A DNA stretch of 64,000 nt, taken from positions 186,001 through 250,000 of the forward strand of contig CAOLHI010000487.1 in NCBI GenBank assembly GCA_948474755.1, written 5' to 3'. Positions 10,764 to 22,782 of the stretch are shown one piece after another. Position 1 is the first letter of the stretch, and the number at the start of each line of letters is the position of its first letter. A program made the position numbers and the translations under genes. Under the pieces are notes generated by a model that saw only the letters and a list, made by a program, of their open reading frames with translations, made no database searches and had not been told where the DNA came from. Source of the DNA: Ctenosaura bakeri. Its lineage: Eukaryota > Chordata > Lepidosauria > Squamata > Iguanidae.

Positions 10764-13132
10764 TTATTTCTATCCCGCCTCTCCACATGGATCGAGGTGG
10801 CAAACATAAAATACATTATACATTAAAATACATTAAAAACATACCCTTCCCACCCACCAACCCACCTAAACCAACCCCTTAAAACACACAGCAATTGACA
10901 GTCCATCAATTACTATTAGCAAAGCAGCAAGATGATTGATGGGAGGCGATGAAAATGGTAGTCTGGGAAGGCCTGTTGGAAGAGATCAGTCTTGACTGCT
11001 TTTTTAAAGCTGTCAAGACTGGTAATATGCCAGGTTTCCTCTGGCAGGCCATTCCATAACTTGGGAGCGATAGAAGAAAAGGTCCTCTGGGTAACTGCAG
11101 CCAATCTAGTTCTGACTGGCTGCAGTAAGTTCCTCCCAGAGGACCTTAATGTGCGGGGTGAATTATATGGGAGAAGGCGATCCGCAGGTAGGCTGGCTCC
11201 TAGCCATGAAGGGCTTGAAAGGTAATAACCAACACCTTGTACTGTGCCCGGAAACTAATAGGCAGCCAATGAAGGGACTTTAAAATTGGTGTTATATGGT
11301 CAGTTTTAGGTCTACCGGTGGCCAACCTGGCTGCCATATTCTGAACTGATTGAAGTTTCCGGACTAAGCACATGGGTAGCCCTACGTAGAGCGCATTGCA
11401 GAAGTTGAGCCGTGAAGTTACCAGCTCGTGCACCACTGTTTTTAGGTGTTCCAGCTCCAGAAAAGGGTGCAGCTGGCATATCAGCCGAAGCTGATAACAG
11501 GCACTCCTGGCCGCCACATCTATTTGAGCTGTCATCTGAAGTGGCGAGTCAAGGAGCACCCCCAAGCTGCGAACATAGTCTTTCAGGGGAAATGTGACCC
11601 CATCTAAGACTGGTTGACAGACCTCCATGTCTGGGCTAGAGCCCCTAACAGCGAGTACCTCCGTCTTATCTGGATTCGGCTTCAGTCTGTTTTTCCTCAT
11701 CCAGTCCATTACTGCTTCAAGACATTCATTCAGAGGTGAGATGCTACCCTTAGTTGATGCTGTTATCTGAGGCATGGAGAAATATATCTGGGTGTCATCA
11801 GCGTACTGCTCCGTGTCTTCTGATGATCTCTCCCAGCGGCTTCATGTAGATGTTAAATAGCACTGGGGACAGGACAGTGCCTGAGGGATGCCAGATTTAA
11901 GCTCCTTTTTCGAGGAGCAGCTGTCCCCAAGCATCACCATCTGGTATCTGCCTGAGAGATAGGACCGGAACCACTTAAGTGCAGTGCCCCCAATCCCTAA
12001 CCTTCTCAGGCGTTCCAGAAGGATACCATGGTCTATGGTATCGAAAGCCGCTGAGAGGTCCAAGACTACCAGCAGGGTCACACTTCCCTTGTCGATACCT
12101 AGGCGAAGATCATCCACTAAGGTGACCATGGCAATCTCAACTCCATATCCTGCCCTGAAGCCAGTCTGAAATGGGTCTAGATAATCTGTTCCATCCAAGA
12201 GAGCTTGGAGCTGATGACCAACAGCCCTTTTGATCACCTTGCTTAAAAATGGGAGATGAGAGACTGGTCTATAATTATTTATATCCAGGGGATATATGGA
12301 GGGCTTTTTTAGAAGCAGCCGTATAATTGCTTCTTTTAAACAAGCTGGAAAATTGCCCTCCCTGAAGGATGCATTAATAATATATCTTAAATGGGTCTTA
12401 ATTGCAACTCCTCCCTGGACGACCAGCCATGAAGGCCAGGGATCAAGAGGGCAAGTTGTCTTCCTTATATTTCCAAGGAGCTTGTCTACATCCTTGGTAC
12501 TCACTGACTGAAACTGATCCAGTATAATCCTGTTCACGGAGTCGCTGGACACTCCACTTGTAACCTCTGCAGTAACACCGGCATCCAAGTCGGCTCTTAT
12601 CGGAGAGATTTTATCTGCAAAATGATTGTTCAAAGCATCACAGCAAGCTATGCTAGGTTCTAACAGCGAGTTTGGGGGAGTGGGAATCTGAGTCAGATCC
12701 TTTACCACCCTGAACAGCTCTGCTGGATGGGAAGTCGCAGACGCAATACGTGCAGAGAGGAAAGTCTTCTTCGCCGCATTTATTGCCACTCCATAGGAAT
12801 AAAGGAATTTTCTATGTCCTGTCAGATAAGAGTCCAGATTTCCACCAGCTGTGCTCTATTTGTTGTCCAGCCTGCTTCATATTCCTGAGTTCTACTGTAT
12901 ACCAAGGATTATGGTTTGAAGCAGGCCGCAAAGGACGCTTGGGAGCAATCGTGTCGATAGTCCTAGTAAGATCACAATTCCAGGTATTAACTAGGGCTTC
13001 AACAGGATCACCGGCAATACCAACCATAAAACCCTCCAAGGTTTTCTGGAATCCAATAGGTTCCATTAACCTTTGAGGGCGGACCATTCTAATAGGTCCA
13101 CCACCCCTGCAGGGGCGGATAGCAGCCATAAG
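10707..13132 (-). mobile_element. L2-clade LINE, 5'-truncated, inserted in foldback element
   Basis: Minus-strand LINE of about 2.4 kb. Its 3' tail is a trinucleotide repeat, seen as (AAT)n at 10707-10761 on plus, next to GAGAGGCGGGATAG on minus. A homologous copy on plus at 34251-35815 ends with an ATG trinucleotide tail after the same GAGAGGCGGGATAC. The 5' end falls between the endonuclease and RT domains. It interrupts family A copy A6. Confidence 0.85.
10916..13129 (-). pseudogene. L2-type ORF2 reverse transcriptase, degraded
   Basis: Broken reading frame of the LINE above, in four blocks on minus: 13129-12812, 12789-11842, 11775-11200 and 11104-10916. The second block carries NNYRPVSHLPFLSKV (RT fingers) and LDLSAAFDTIDHGILLERL, which is RT motif A with the catalytic Asp. 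SGIPQ (motif B) follows. A 1-bp deletion just after SGIPQ (near 11878) shifts the frame. An 11-bp absence relative to the 34-kb copy, just before motif C, restores it. The YADD motif is intact at 11794-11805. The last blocks are the C-terminal region (LHWLPISFRAQYKVLVITF, then APKLWNGLPEE). Frameshifts and truncation make it inactive. The LINE clade rests on overall motif style. Confidence 0.85.
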
Positions 13133-13176
13133 TATTATTCCACTTGCAACATCCTATGGAATCCTGGGGTTTGCAG

Positions 13177-13726
13177 GACAGAGGAGTCAACAGAAGCAGC
13201 AGTTTAAAACAAAGCCAACCAAAAAAAGTAGGTGTGGGCAACTTTGTGGGATGCAAGGACCAATTTTTTCCCTCTGCCTCCCCAATGGGCTACCCTGGTG
13301 CATCACAATGCATTGAGGAAAGTCTGAGGAGCTGGAAAAGCCAAACCACTCCATTTCTGAGCGATTTTATTATATTTGGGACCATTTTAATGTGAAAAGT
13401 CACCTGAAAATCAACCACCAGAAATTAGCTTGTTCAGATTCTGGTGGTGCAAAATTGAGATTCATGTACCCTCCAACTGTCCCAATTTGGCTAGGGTAAT
13501 CTTGAGTAATCCATTGTTATCCCATTTGAGAAAGGTATTGATCTATAAGAACAGGAGAAGACTGACCATTTAATTCTTTCCTTGGGACTATATATTGGCA
13601 TGGATATTAAGATAAGTGAAGTTCATTAAAAGTTCTCTGTTTGCTCTAAAAGCCCTGTCTGAAGGATCACCCTTGAAAAAGCAGTGTCAAGGTGGGCAGG
13701 GCCACTCTCAGCCTTTTGCTTTCTAT
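13177..13726. other. Unannotated stretch
   Basis: Nothing recognised between two family A elements. Confidence 0.4.
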
Positions 13727-13906
13727 GGCCATTTCTGCACTAGATTGTTATAGCACTATTATTCCATTTTCAACATCCTATGGAATACTGGGGTTTGCAG
13801 TTTTGGGAGGGGCTGACTGGCCCCTCCCGAAACTGCAAACTCCAGGGTTCCATAGGATGTTGAAAGTGGAATAATAGTGCTATAACAATCTAGTGCGGAA
13901 ATGGCC
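13727..13906. mobile_element. Foldback MITE family A, short form (copy A7, 180 bp)
   Basis: Near-perfect palindrome with ends GGCCATTTCTGCAC and GTGCGGAAATGGCC and centre GGGAGGGGCTGACTGGCCCC. The flanks TAT and TAA match at two of three positions. Confidence 0.9.
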
Positions 13907-14470
13907 TAAGTCAGAGCAGCAAGTGGTAGTTCTTCCTACAAAGTTTTAGTACAGCCTCCATAAAGGCTAAGATGGGTGGAAAATCCACCAAGCATTTTTC
14001 TTCATCTTTTGAACAGTAAATAGTAACAATAAATCAATAACTGAAAACTTGCTTCCTTTTTGTCAGGGTGTGTAGCTCCTGCCATGGCAATGTATTGGGT
14101 CTGCTGGATGTTTATGAAGTAATGTGTTTAACCATTGTATAAGTAGATCCTCTGGAGCTCCATTAAGCTACAGAGTATCCAGTGTAAACTGATGATTGCA
14201 ACAGTGTATCTGACTGAGAGTGTCTGGATCATTACAAGGCATCAATAGCTAATTGCATTATTGCTTATTGCTACAATATCTTCAGGGAAGGGGTAAAGAT
14301 CAGAGATGGGCGAAAATGAAAGTGTAGTCAGAAGAGGCTTGTGTTTTGGGAAACTTGTATCTGTAAGATAAGGAGCAGGAAATACATCCTCAGGTCAAAC
14401 TGGTCAAGGATGAGAGGAGTGGGAAACAGGGACTGTTTCTGGGAGATAGGAATTATTTGGGAACTTGGAC
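13907..14470. other. Unannotated stretch
   Basis: No feature supported. Confidence 0.4.
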
Positions 14471-15060
14471 TGGGAGAACGTCCTACCCTGAAGATCTTAA
14501 AATTTGGGTAGGTTCATATAGGGAGATACAGCCTTTCAGATAGCTTGGACTTAAGCCATTCAAAGCTTTATAGGTTACAAGCAGCACTTTGAATTCTGCC
14601 TGGAAATGGACTGGTGAATCTGTTTCAGTAAGTGAGTTTATGCGCTCCCCATAACCAGCCCTAGTCAGCAGTCTAGTTGCAGTGTTTTGGATCTGCTGAA
14701 GTTCCTGAATAGTTTCCAAAGACAGTTCCATGAAGAGTGTGTTATAGTAATCCAAACAGATTATAATCAAGGCATGTGTTACCGTGGCCAGATCTGACAT
14801 CTTAAGGAACAAAGGTAGCTGGCACACTAGTTTTAACTGTGCAAAGGTACTCCTGGCTACTGCTGAAACCTGGCTTTCAGGCTCAAGGTGGAGTCCAGGA
14901 ATACAATCAAGCTACTAACCTATGATTACAGGGGGAGTGTAGCCCCATCCAGCACAGGATAAATCCCTATTCCCTGATTAGCCTTCCAACTGATGAGGAG
15001 TACCTCTGTCTTACACCCATTCTATGATCCAGTTCATCCTTTGGTTAGCAAGATCATTTG
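14471..15060 (-). pseudogene. LINE reverse transcriptase C-terminal fragment (L2/CR1 group)
   Basis: Minus-strand frame 14827-14483 reads ALIIICLDYYNTLFMELS, then QELQQIQNTATRLLT, then FQAEFKVLLVTYKALNGL. This is the thumb/C-terminal pattern of L2- and CR1-group LINE RTs (dYcNaLy, lQ.vQN.AARll, kvLl.TyKaLng). Upstream on minus, to about 15060, the sequence continues in broken frames with a recognisable KTEVLLISW-like block. It differs clearly from the L2 copies at 10.7 and 34.3 kb, so it is another family. Confidence 0.75.
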
Positions 15061-15107
15061 AATGAGTGAACCCAAAGTGAAGGTGTGACAAGGTGGACCA
15101 TTACTTA

Positions 15108-15536
15108 GGCCCTTTTCGCATGCCATTTCTTAAGCAAAAGGGCCCCTTGAGCGTCGCGTAAATGTGAGGAGTGGTCTGCATGACGCACTCCCATTTACGC
15201 AATGCTCAAGAGCCTCATGCACAGCACATGCACATTTTTTATTTTTGGCTTTTAGCCAAAAATGGCATGCGCTTGTGCATGGGTCGGGTGCCCCATGCGC
15301 ACTTACCTGCCATGCGAAGCCTCCTTAGCCGCAACGGTCGCGCTTCCTGCCCCAGCGCAGCCTACAACTCTCAGGCTGCACTGCAGAAGGAAGGGGCGGG
15401 ACGTGGGCAGGACGCTCGCGCGACTAAGACGCTGCTGCAGAGACCAAGCGGGAGGCTTGTGAGAGCCTTCCTCTCCAGGCTTCTTACGTGAAGACTGCAA
15501 CTCAGCTCCGCGAAAGGATAAGCTGTGAAAAGGTCC
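15108..15536 (-). mobile_element. Foldback element family B (copy B1, 429 bp)
   Basis: Ends GGCCCTTTTCGCATGCC and CTGTGAAAAGGTCC, flanked by TTA on both sides (15105-15107 and 15537-15539). The interior is CpG-rich with TTTTGGCTTTTAGCCAAAAA. It is inverted relative to B2-B6, since its splice-donor-like CAGGTAAGT is on minus (15301-15309). No coding capacity. The termini match families A and C. Confidence 0.85.
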
Positions 15537-17300
15537 TTAGTTATGAAGACCTGTACAACATGCCGAGGCACAGCTACTGAAGGAATTGAATTCTTAATTC
15601 TTTATACAGGAGGCAGACGTTAGGGAAGAATCTTCAAGGCTCCAGTAAGTTTTTAGGCCACCACACCCCATTTTGTGGCCCAGGCCTGTTAATTACCTCT
15701 GTTCCTTGGACAACCTCTCCACCTCCAAACCAGTTTCAGCATATTGAGTAGCACCTTTGAAGTTTAGACTAAAACTTGCAAGGGATTTACTGCTTCTTGC
15801 AGTGGGTCTTTCAGCCAGCAGTGCCAGCCAGTACTGCCAGAACTCAACAGCGTAACAGTCCTCCACTGTTATTTGTCTGCAGCAAATAACATTTGCAGTT
15901 ATTTGTCTGGTACCTCATTCCTGAAAATATTATTTTGAGTTCTGATACCATGATGCTTTACTCATTCCATGTGAGAGTATGTACACTTCTGTAGAGGTAT
16001 ACATTTTTCTTGCTTTTCTTGTTGTTATAGTGCTTATACAGCTATCTACCAATGACTTTTCTAACATCCTAACTGAGGAAGTTAGAAAGGATGCAGCTGT
16101 TACAAACTGCAGGAGTTGAAGACCTAACCCGTCTATCATTTTAGATGTGCCCTGTGGACAGGGACACACTGAAGGGGAAAAACACTCTTGCCTTTTGTTG
16201 TTGGAGGCTAAGGGAATAAAATGGCAGGAGTGCACAGCAGGAACTATGTAGAGATCAGTAGGACAAGCCCTACAACCAAAACAAAGAAGGTGAAAGCAAA
16301 TTTAATGCACCGAGTCACTGAGAGTCTGCCTGAGGGTTTTTAATGGCAAGCACTACAGGAGATAGAAACCCCTTTGAGTCTGACCTTGTATTTTGTGAGC
16401 AACTGTTGCAAAAACACCAACACAGCATTTCTGAAAAAAGCAACATATTTCCTCACATTGGGAGGAGGGAGAATGCCAAGCATTTATCCTAGGTTCTCTT
16501 TTCTGCAAGTATTATTTTTTTTAAATCAAGCCGATTACTCATAAAAACTGAAGAATATTCTGAATGCATCAGTGACAGGCATGAGGGTCTCAGGGTTAGC
16601 GTTTTTACACCTTGGTACACACAGATTATGTAGTTCAATTCCCATTAATATTAACAGAAGTTGCTTAGCAACTGCGCTCCCAAGTTTTACTGTTCAAGCT
16701 GACCTTGCTGGTAAATGAAATCATCAGATGAGCAAAAACAGATAAGATTGTGGAAAACAAAATCAAATCTGTTCATAGTTTTCCTTAGCTTTTTGCACCA
16801 TTCTTTCTGACTCTTCTTATTTTTCAAAGATCCTACAAGAAAAACACCTTTCCAGGATAGCTTCGGTGGCCACTGTGACAGGGGCTTTACTTCCTTCTCT
16901 CCCAGATTGGTACAGCAGTTCTCCAATCTAATAAGGCACCCTTTATTTTCTGCACAGCAATACCTTCCCCCTTGTAACATCACCTTTGTGTTAAAGGGTG
17001 AGGCCTTTCAATAGTTATTTAGAATGCCTTAATAGTTCTATGGTAGTGTATCTTCTGTGTTATTTTAAATACTATATACCAATCTGCAGAGTCAGTATTT
17101 ATAAAAATAAAATGTAATATTTATTAAGCTAACATACAAATCAAAGTATTGGAGTTCATATGCAAATCAAATTAATACAGTTCTTCAGAGTATATTTAGA
17201 CAGTTTCCTTATATTTTTAAACTCTCATATAAGCTCAAGTATCATAAACAGCCCTTTGGCTACACTTTAACCAAAGGCTCAACCCCCAATCTAGGTCACA
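15537..17300. other. Unannotated AT-rich stretch
   Basis: No gene recognised. The minus-strand frames at 15930-16235 and 16687-16983 have no known domain. Confidence 0.4.
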
Positions 17301-17326
17301 CGTTCTGACCAGATTCTATGATGGTT

Positions 17327-18435
17327 TAATTATACTTCTGCATCTTCTACCTCTGCGAGTATGGCCAGGAGCTGTTTCCGGGCCACATACGCCTCTGGGT
17401 TCTCTCTGGGACCCTGCTGCTCCATAACATACAGAACGCTTGCGCTCTGCCCTGGCCATAGGATTCTGATGACCTCCCTCATCCAGTCGTGGGCCTCGGA
17501 TCTCACTAAGCCTCGGGCTGCCACGGCTGATTCTAAAGTGGGGAGCTCCGACGGAGATATACACAACCTGGCCAGCTGAGTCAAGTCCTGTCCATTAGCA
17601 GTGGGGTGGGAATGGATCACGACATTAAGCCACATGATCCCGGTTGATTTATTTAAAGGACCAAGTTGGTCCACAATGGCCTTGGCTTCTGTGGCTCTCC
17701 AGGGGACTTGGGTCTCAATCTCTTGAGTCTCCCACACCTCTACTCTTTCAGATTCTCCCTCTCCTTAAGGGGCAATCCTTTTGGTCATCGGCCTGGTTTC
17801 TATAGGCTGAACTGGGACCCTGTGGTCACTCCATTCTGGGTTGTGGGGAGTGTGGCCAGAGCGTCTTCTGGCTGTGGCTCCCCGGGGGCATCAAGGGGAA
17901 ATGAGGGGAGAAGCTCCGGGCAGACGGCAGAAATTAATGCCCTGTGAGTGTGGAGCTGGTTCTCTAGAGCCTCAATTTGCTTAAGGCAAGCCATGTGGCT
18001 GACAGCCTCCTGCTGCTCCTTTACTTGGCCAACCATAAACTTAGCAGCAGACTGTGCGTGGGCTAACTCTGCTTCTAATGAGTGAGCCCTTTCCTCCTAA
18101 GTTTGTGCCTGAAGGGTGGCGTTATTGAGCTTCTGGGAAGTGGCCTGCGCAATGGACGTGAATGTTACTTTGTCCGCACGCAGAGCGTCATTCTCGGCAT
18201 GAAGCTGGGCAATCTCTTTATCAGATTCTGCAAGTTTGGCTGTGGCCTCAACGAGGGTGCTGGACACGTCTCTAGCCGTAAGCCAAAGTCCCCATGCGAC
18301 CAGCACATCTTTGGATGGCCCGAATGGGTTCTTGGACTTACAAGCTTGGGCATACGCTTCTCTTAGGGTAGCAAAGGGATCTGCCATCTGGAAGCTCGTT
18401 TTCTTCCGGGGCATTTTCCTTTGCTCAGAACCCAC
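17327..18435 (-). pseudogene. Gag-like polyprotein remnant of an LTR element
   Basis: Minus-strand frame starting near 18435. Its N-terminal part is coiled-coil-like (LAESDKEIAQLHAENDALRA at about residues 68-87 of the first block). An in-frame stop near 18097 is followed by more of the same frame down to 17800. A frameshift follows, then a block at 17737-17330 with WLNVVIHSHPTANGQDL and EAHDWMREVIRILWPGQSA, a helical capsid-like segment. I infer Gag from position (about 1 kb downstream of an LTR in the same orientation), coiled coil plus helical capsid-like layout, and lack of any host match. No protease, RT or integrase follows, and the element is cut off near 17300. The retroelement class is not determined. 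Confidence 0.6.
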
Positions 18436-19478
18436 TGTTCTAACTTTCCCTTGACCTCTTTCTCCATCATGAGGTCCTTCACTTCCATTTTTCTATTCCC
18501 TTCTATTAGACTCACTTCTACAGGGGACCAGGACTTGGAGGGACGGGAAGGATCACCGAGATCCCTGGGGGATTCTAGGGAGATGAACTCAGCGGAACTT
18601 AACTAGGGAAGAAGTTTGGGAACCTATCTCCAGCCTGCCCAGGAAATGTCACTTTTGCCTGTCTAAGCCCGGCCTTCCACCTCGACAGCTTAGGGGCAAA
18701 AGGATGAGGACATGGTTCAGGAACAGGGAGAATCATCTAGATTCTGGGGAAAACCTTCACTAGGACTGACAATGAAGGGGGAAGACGAACTCTCAGGAAC
18801 TTACTATGCTGGCTGGCCAAGCAGCAGGGGCAAAGAGGAAAGGAAACTAACTGAACCGTCCCTAACATTTTTTTGGGTGAGGGGCGCCTTTCCTCTACCT
18901 CGGGAAAACTTCTCCTAAAAACCCTTACTTAGGTTGGGACTCACCACCTGCACCTATTTTACTACAAATTGGGACGCACCTGAGTTCTAATTCTGACGGG
19001 ATGCACCCGTGCTTTACACTATGAACGGTTTTACACCCTGAACAGGACGTACCTTTATTACCTCTGTGGATTTCTTCCCTAAGTGCTTTTGCCCTGCCGT
19101 GTATGTTGTGTGTGTATGGACTGTACCCAATGCCCTAGTGCTTTGGATCCCAGCCCACGATAGTCCTCAAGTTAGGGAGGTGATCCTTGGGACAGTTTGT
19201 GCATAACCCTTGCTATTGGACTTGATTAGCTGCCTGAGAGCTAGTGACCAAGCAGGGGCGGCTGCCACACAAACCAAGAGAGAAAAGGGGGAACAGATTT
19301 CCAACCCAGATAGAATAGCTCCTGGAGCTCAGACACACAGATTTCACTCACATGTGTTCCTATCACTTTAAGACTCGGCTTCGGCCATCCCCTACATCTG
19401 TACCAGCCTGACTTGAGCGGGTTCGCGACTCCCACTCAAATTAGGGGTACAGGGGTTGCCTGCGTTACTCCACCACTA
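18436..19478 (-). other. Leader of LTR element (between LTR and gag)
   Basis: About 1 kb of untranslated sequence between the LTR edge at 19479 and the gag-like frame. Next to the LTR the minus strand reads TAG then TGGTGGAGTAACGCAGG. This starts with TGG as a primer binding site should, but I cannot match it to a tRNA. Confidence 0.5.
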
Positions 19479-20392
19479 TGTTACCCTGATTTCTGGGGTC
19501 CTGTGAGGGACACCTCAATGTGCTCCAAATAATGGGGAGTGGGAATCAGCAAGAGCACAAGCTATAGCAATGCAAGAGGCAGGGCAACCTAATGAGATCT
19601 TGGACCCAATGTTTATGGAGTCAGGCTGAGTCAATAATCAAGCAGAAGTAAATAATAATTGTTTTCTTTATTAAAAGACAATGAATGCTCACGTATGCAA
19701 TCACTCACACAGACCTAAGAGGAGAAAGGTAGGAGATTCAATAGAGGATTTTGAGAGGGATTTTTCAGGGGAAATACTGCACCTGATCCTGTAGCCCAGG
19801 TAGTCAGAAGAAAAGTCAGTTGGAGCGGAGATTCTCAGCACGTGGAAGCTGAGGGGAAGGCTTGGCAAATGGAGCGGCAGCAAGGTGGGATGGAAGCCAG
19901 GAGCAATCTGAAGAAGTGCTCAAAACCAGGAGTTCTTATAGGGGAAAATGTGCCTGTAGGCTAGTCCGTTCCCGGGGAAAACAGTGGGTTTCAGAGTGGA
20001 GACAAAGCCTCCGAAAGGTCAATACTTAGAATGATTGAATTTTGATGGAGTTGTCAATAGCGCAGACGGTATGCAAATAGGGAGTGCTTGACAGTTGGCT
20101 ATTCGTAAGCGCTAATCTCGTCAAGCCAGCAGTTCGGGGCAGAGAATCTTTTGTATGCTGCGTACATACATAATGTAGTTTCAGAGTGTACTTGCCTGGA
20201 GGTCTCCTGAAGCTGCATGCTGGCAAATTACTAGCCTGCCTGGATATTATTCAGCTCGTTTGGCTGTGTCAGTGTGCGTGCTTGTCCGGGGGCCTCGCAA
20301 GCACGTGGAGAGGAATGGTTTGGGATGGTCAATCTCTTGATATCAAATTATATTTAGTAGACCTTGGGCTCGGACTATAAACTACAGTAACA
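19479..20392 (-). mobile_element. 5' LTR of truncated LTR retroelement (914 bp)
   Basis: Bounded on plus by TGTTACCCTG and CAGTAACA, a TGTTAC...GTAACA inverted pair. Minus-strand transcription signals are in the right order: TATAAGAA at 19935-19940 and AATAAA at 19667-19672. A second, diverged LTR of the same family is at 30563-31550, with shared blocks such as GTGCTTGTCCGG and TTGATATCAAA. Its outer edge abuts half of a foldback element (20393-20485). The matching 3' LTR is absent from the window. Confidence 0.8.
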
Positions 20393-20485
20393 CTGCCAGC
20401 CCCTCCCTAAACTGCAAACTCCAGGATTCCATAGGATATTGAAAGTGGAATAATAACGCTATAAGAGTGGAGTGTGGAAATGGCC
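20393..20485. mobile_element. Half of a family A foldback element (copy A8)
   Basis: Begins at the palindrome centre (CAGCCCCTCCCTAAACTGCA) directly at the LTR edge and ends GTGTGGAAATGGCC at 20485. The LTR element inserted into the middle of this copy. The other half should lie beyond the missing 3' LTR and is not found. Confidence 0.8.
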
Positions 20486-22084
20486 AGAGTTAGATGGACC
20501 AATTGACCAATTAGGCGTAAAGTTGAGAGTTCACCAGTTATCTTTGAAGACGAGCTATAGCTTAGAAAAACCTTTTTTTTTTTTTTGGATTACAGTAACC
20601 AATCCTCCAGCCAGCATATAAAACCTGATTTTAGTTATAGGCCCCATTAGTAAGAATGGCATCACACTTCTGAAATCCTGCTGAATTCATTAGGATGAGT
20701 ATCCCAGAAAGTTTGACATCACAGAAGGCTCAGAAAACACATCAGTCAGGAAGACAAGGATTAATTCTTGTCTCTTTTATACAAAGTGAAGATTATCCAT
20801 GGGGAACTCCTGACCCCACACAGGTACATGTACAACTATATCCATATACTATGTAATGAGACCATCCACACATGCCCTTGAGGTGGTAGATTCCATTAAA
20901 ATGTTTGGATCAGTTAGTCTTCTTCTTTTTCCCCAAACAAACCCTACAAAGAAAATGAAAATATGAAAAGCGCAGCAATTTAAAAAATATAATAAAAAGT
21001 TGTTGAAGTTGCAGATGTAGGCTTGCATTTTAAGTTCAGAGTTTTTTTTTTCATAGCAAATGCCCATTTTGAAAGATTTCACTGTGGCTCATAGCTTGGC
21101 TCATGAGCTGTGACTCATAGCTATTTTCAAGAAGTAATTCATTCCTGTTACTTGTTATGGTTTTTGAATAGTAACCTGTTGCTTTTGATCCAATGGTCAA
21201 GTGTTTAGAAAGGAACTTGTCACATTGCTTGTTGCACTTCTCATTACTTTTCTAATATTTCATGCTTACTTTTTTTTAGGACAAAAAGCAATTTTAGGAT
21301 TGAGAGGAGAATGGCATAAAACCTGAACTCTTAAAATGCTTGAGATAATGCCCCCCCAAACAATCTTTGTGTGTAGCTTGAAACTTACTAAACTGATAAA
21401 GTAAGTTCAGTCTTTTTTTATTTTGTTAATTTTGAAATATAATGTAGAAGCATTACATCTTTGTTACCAAATAAATAAAAGGCACAAAAGCTAGTTACAG
21501 GTAGCTATGTTACTTCCAAATTGTGCTATGAAATCTTGTTCACATTTGTTAAAGGCTTTTTGCTTATATGTGTATTTAGTTACGATGGATGGGATTTAGC
21601 TTTAAGGCTAAGAATTGCCAATATACTTTCAATGAAATTTTAACAATGAAAACATGTTGGGAAGTTGATGAAGAACCAGATGGTGGCTGAATGAATGAAT
21701 GCTTTGGTTTTCACAGGGCTTAGCTTTTCTTTTCAAGGTTATTTCATTTCAGTGAAGATAAACAGCTAGTGAGAAATTGATAAAGACAGCAATCTCCTTG
21801 TGCAGAATGTTCAGTGAGCTTAAACAAGACAAAGTAGGTGTTTTGCTGGTCACACACTTTAGTGGTGATTGACGAGGATCTCATTGAATGAGTCTTTGAC
21901 AAGGATCACAGTCTGATTCTTCTTTGGTCTGAGGGAAATGTTCTAATTTGTAACCGTTATCAGTATTAGGTCAAACATTCTGGTGGTTCAGAGCATTTGC
22001 ACACTTTATACATATCAGTGTATCTTCAACTAAGCCAGCCCTAGTTCTCAATCTGTAATACCTACAGAATGTACGTACCTGCAA
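20486..22084. other. Unannotated AT-rich stretch
   Basis: Poly-T at 20573-20586 and other homopolymer runs. No gene or known repeat recognised. Confidence 0.4.
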
Positions 22085-22740
22085 ACAGTAGTAGGATGTG
22101 TTTTTGAGTTGCCTGTTGGCTTATGGCGACTCCATTTATTTTGTGAGACTTATTTAGGCAATGAATACTCAGGCCCTTTTTGCACATTACCTGGTGCTGC
22201 TGGCGTCGTGCGGGGATCCCGTGAAAAGCCTCGTCCAGGAGGCACTCATGTCCCCTCTGCTTCCCCTCTGCACCAGCTCTGTGCTGGCCGGAAGGAAGCG
22301 TGAGTGCTCTGGCCCTTCCTTCTGCAGTGCAGCTGGATACTTTCCCAGGCTGTGCTGGGGGAGGAAGCGCGATGGCCGTGCCTCCGGAGGCTCTACACAC
22401 AAGGTAAGTGCGCGTGGGGCCCAGGAGGGACGCATGATTGTGCATCATTTTCTGCAACAATCCAAAAATGATATAATGCATGATTGCTGCCTACTGGCCT
22501 TGGGAGCATCGCACGATTGCGAGGACGTCATGTGAAATGGTCCTCGCAATCCCGCAGCGCTCCTGAGGCCATTTTGCAACAAAACTGGCATGTGAAAAGT
22601 GCTTCAGAGATAGATGGTGATTGCCTTCCTCTGAATATATAGTTTATACCAACTGGTATTCCTTGGCGGTTGTCCCATCCAAGTATTAAGGCCTCACACT
22701 GCTTAGTTTCCAGAATCCAATGGGGTCTGGTGCCTTTAGA
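22085..22740 (-). mobile_element. 5S rRNA-derived SINE split by family B element
   Basis: On minus, the head at 22740-22660 follows 5S rRNA (CTGGAAACTAAGCAGTGTG, then TACTTGGATGGGACAACCGC, then GGAATACCAGTTGG). This includes the 5S internal promoter region. The body continues to 22604. After the B2 insertion, the tail is at 22171-22085 (GAGTCGCCATAAGCCAACAG). It is the same family as the copy at the start of the window. Confidence 0.85.
22172..22603 (+). mobile_element. Foldback element family B (copy B2, 432 bp)
   Basis: Ends GGCCCTTTTTGCAC and ATGTGAAAAGTGCT, flanked by TCA on both sides (22169-22171 and 22604-22606), inside a 5S SINE. It contains AAGGTAAGTGCGCG at 22401. Many CpGs of other copies are TG or CA here, so it is an older copy. 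Confidence 0.85.
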
Positions 22741-22756
22741 TATTTAGACTAAGCCT

Positions 22757-22782
22757 GTGTGTGTGTGTGTGTGTGTGTGTGT
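22757..22782. repeat. (TG)n microsatellite
   Basis: About 12 uninterrupted TG units, directly before a SINE fragment. Confidence 0.95.

Larger units (their letters stand above)
10676..13176. mobile_element. Foldback family A copy (A6) split by an L2 LINE
   Basis: The left piece at 10676-10706 (GGCCATTTCCGCAC, then GACTGTTATAGCGCAA) and the right piece at 13133-13176 (TATTATTCCACTTGCAACAT, then CCTGGGGTTTGCAG) are adjacent parts of one family A arm, as comparison with 8787-8830 shows. The L2 element lies between them. The right-hand arm beyond 13176 is missing, so the copy was truncated at its centre. Confidence 0.8.

Noticed and set aside
15171..15500. Overlapping frames in GC-rich family B copies as proteins (also at 22.1-22.5, 24.5-24.8, 40.1-40.6 and 62.2-62.7 kb)
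   Set aside because: Open frames arise from GC-rich palindromic transposon sequence. Frames are not conserved between copies.
22660..22740. 5S rRNA gene
   Set aside because: Only part of 5S is present, it is diverged, and it is fused to a SINE body and tail. It is a SINE head.
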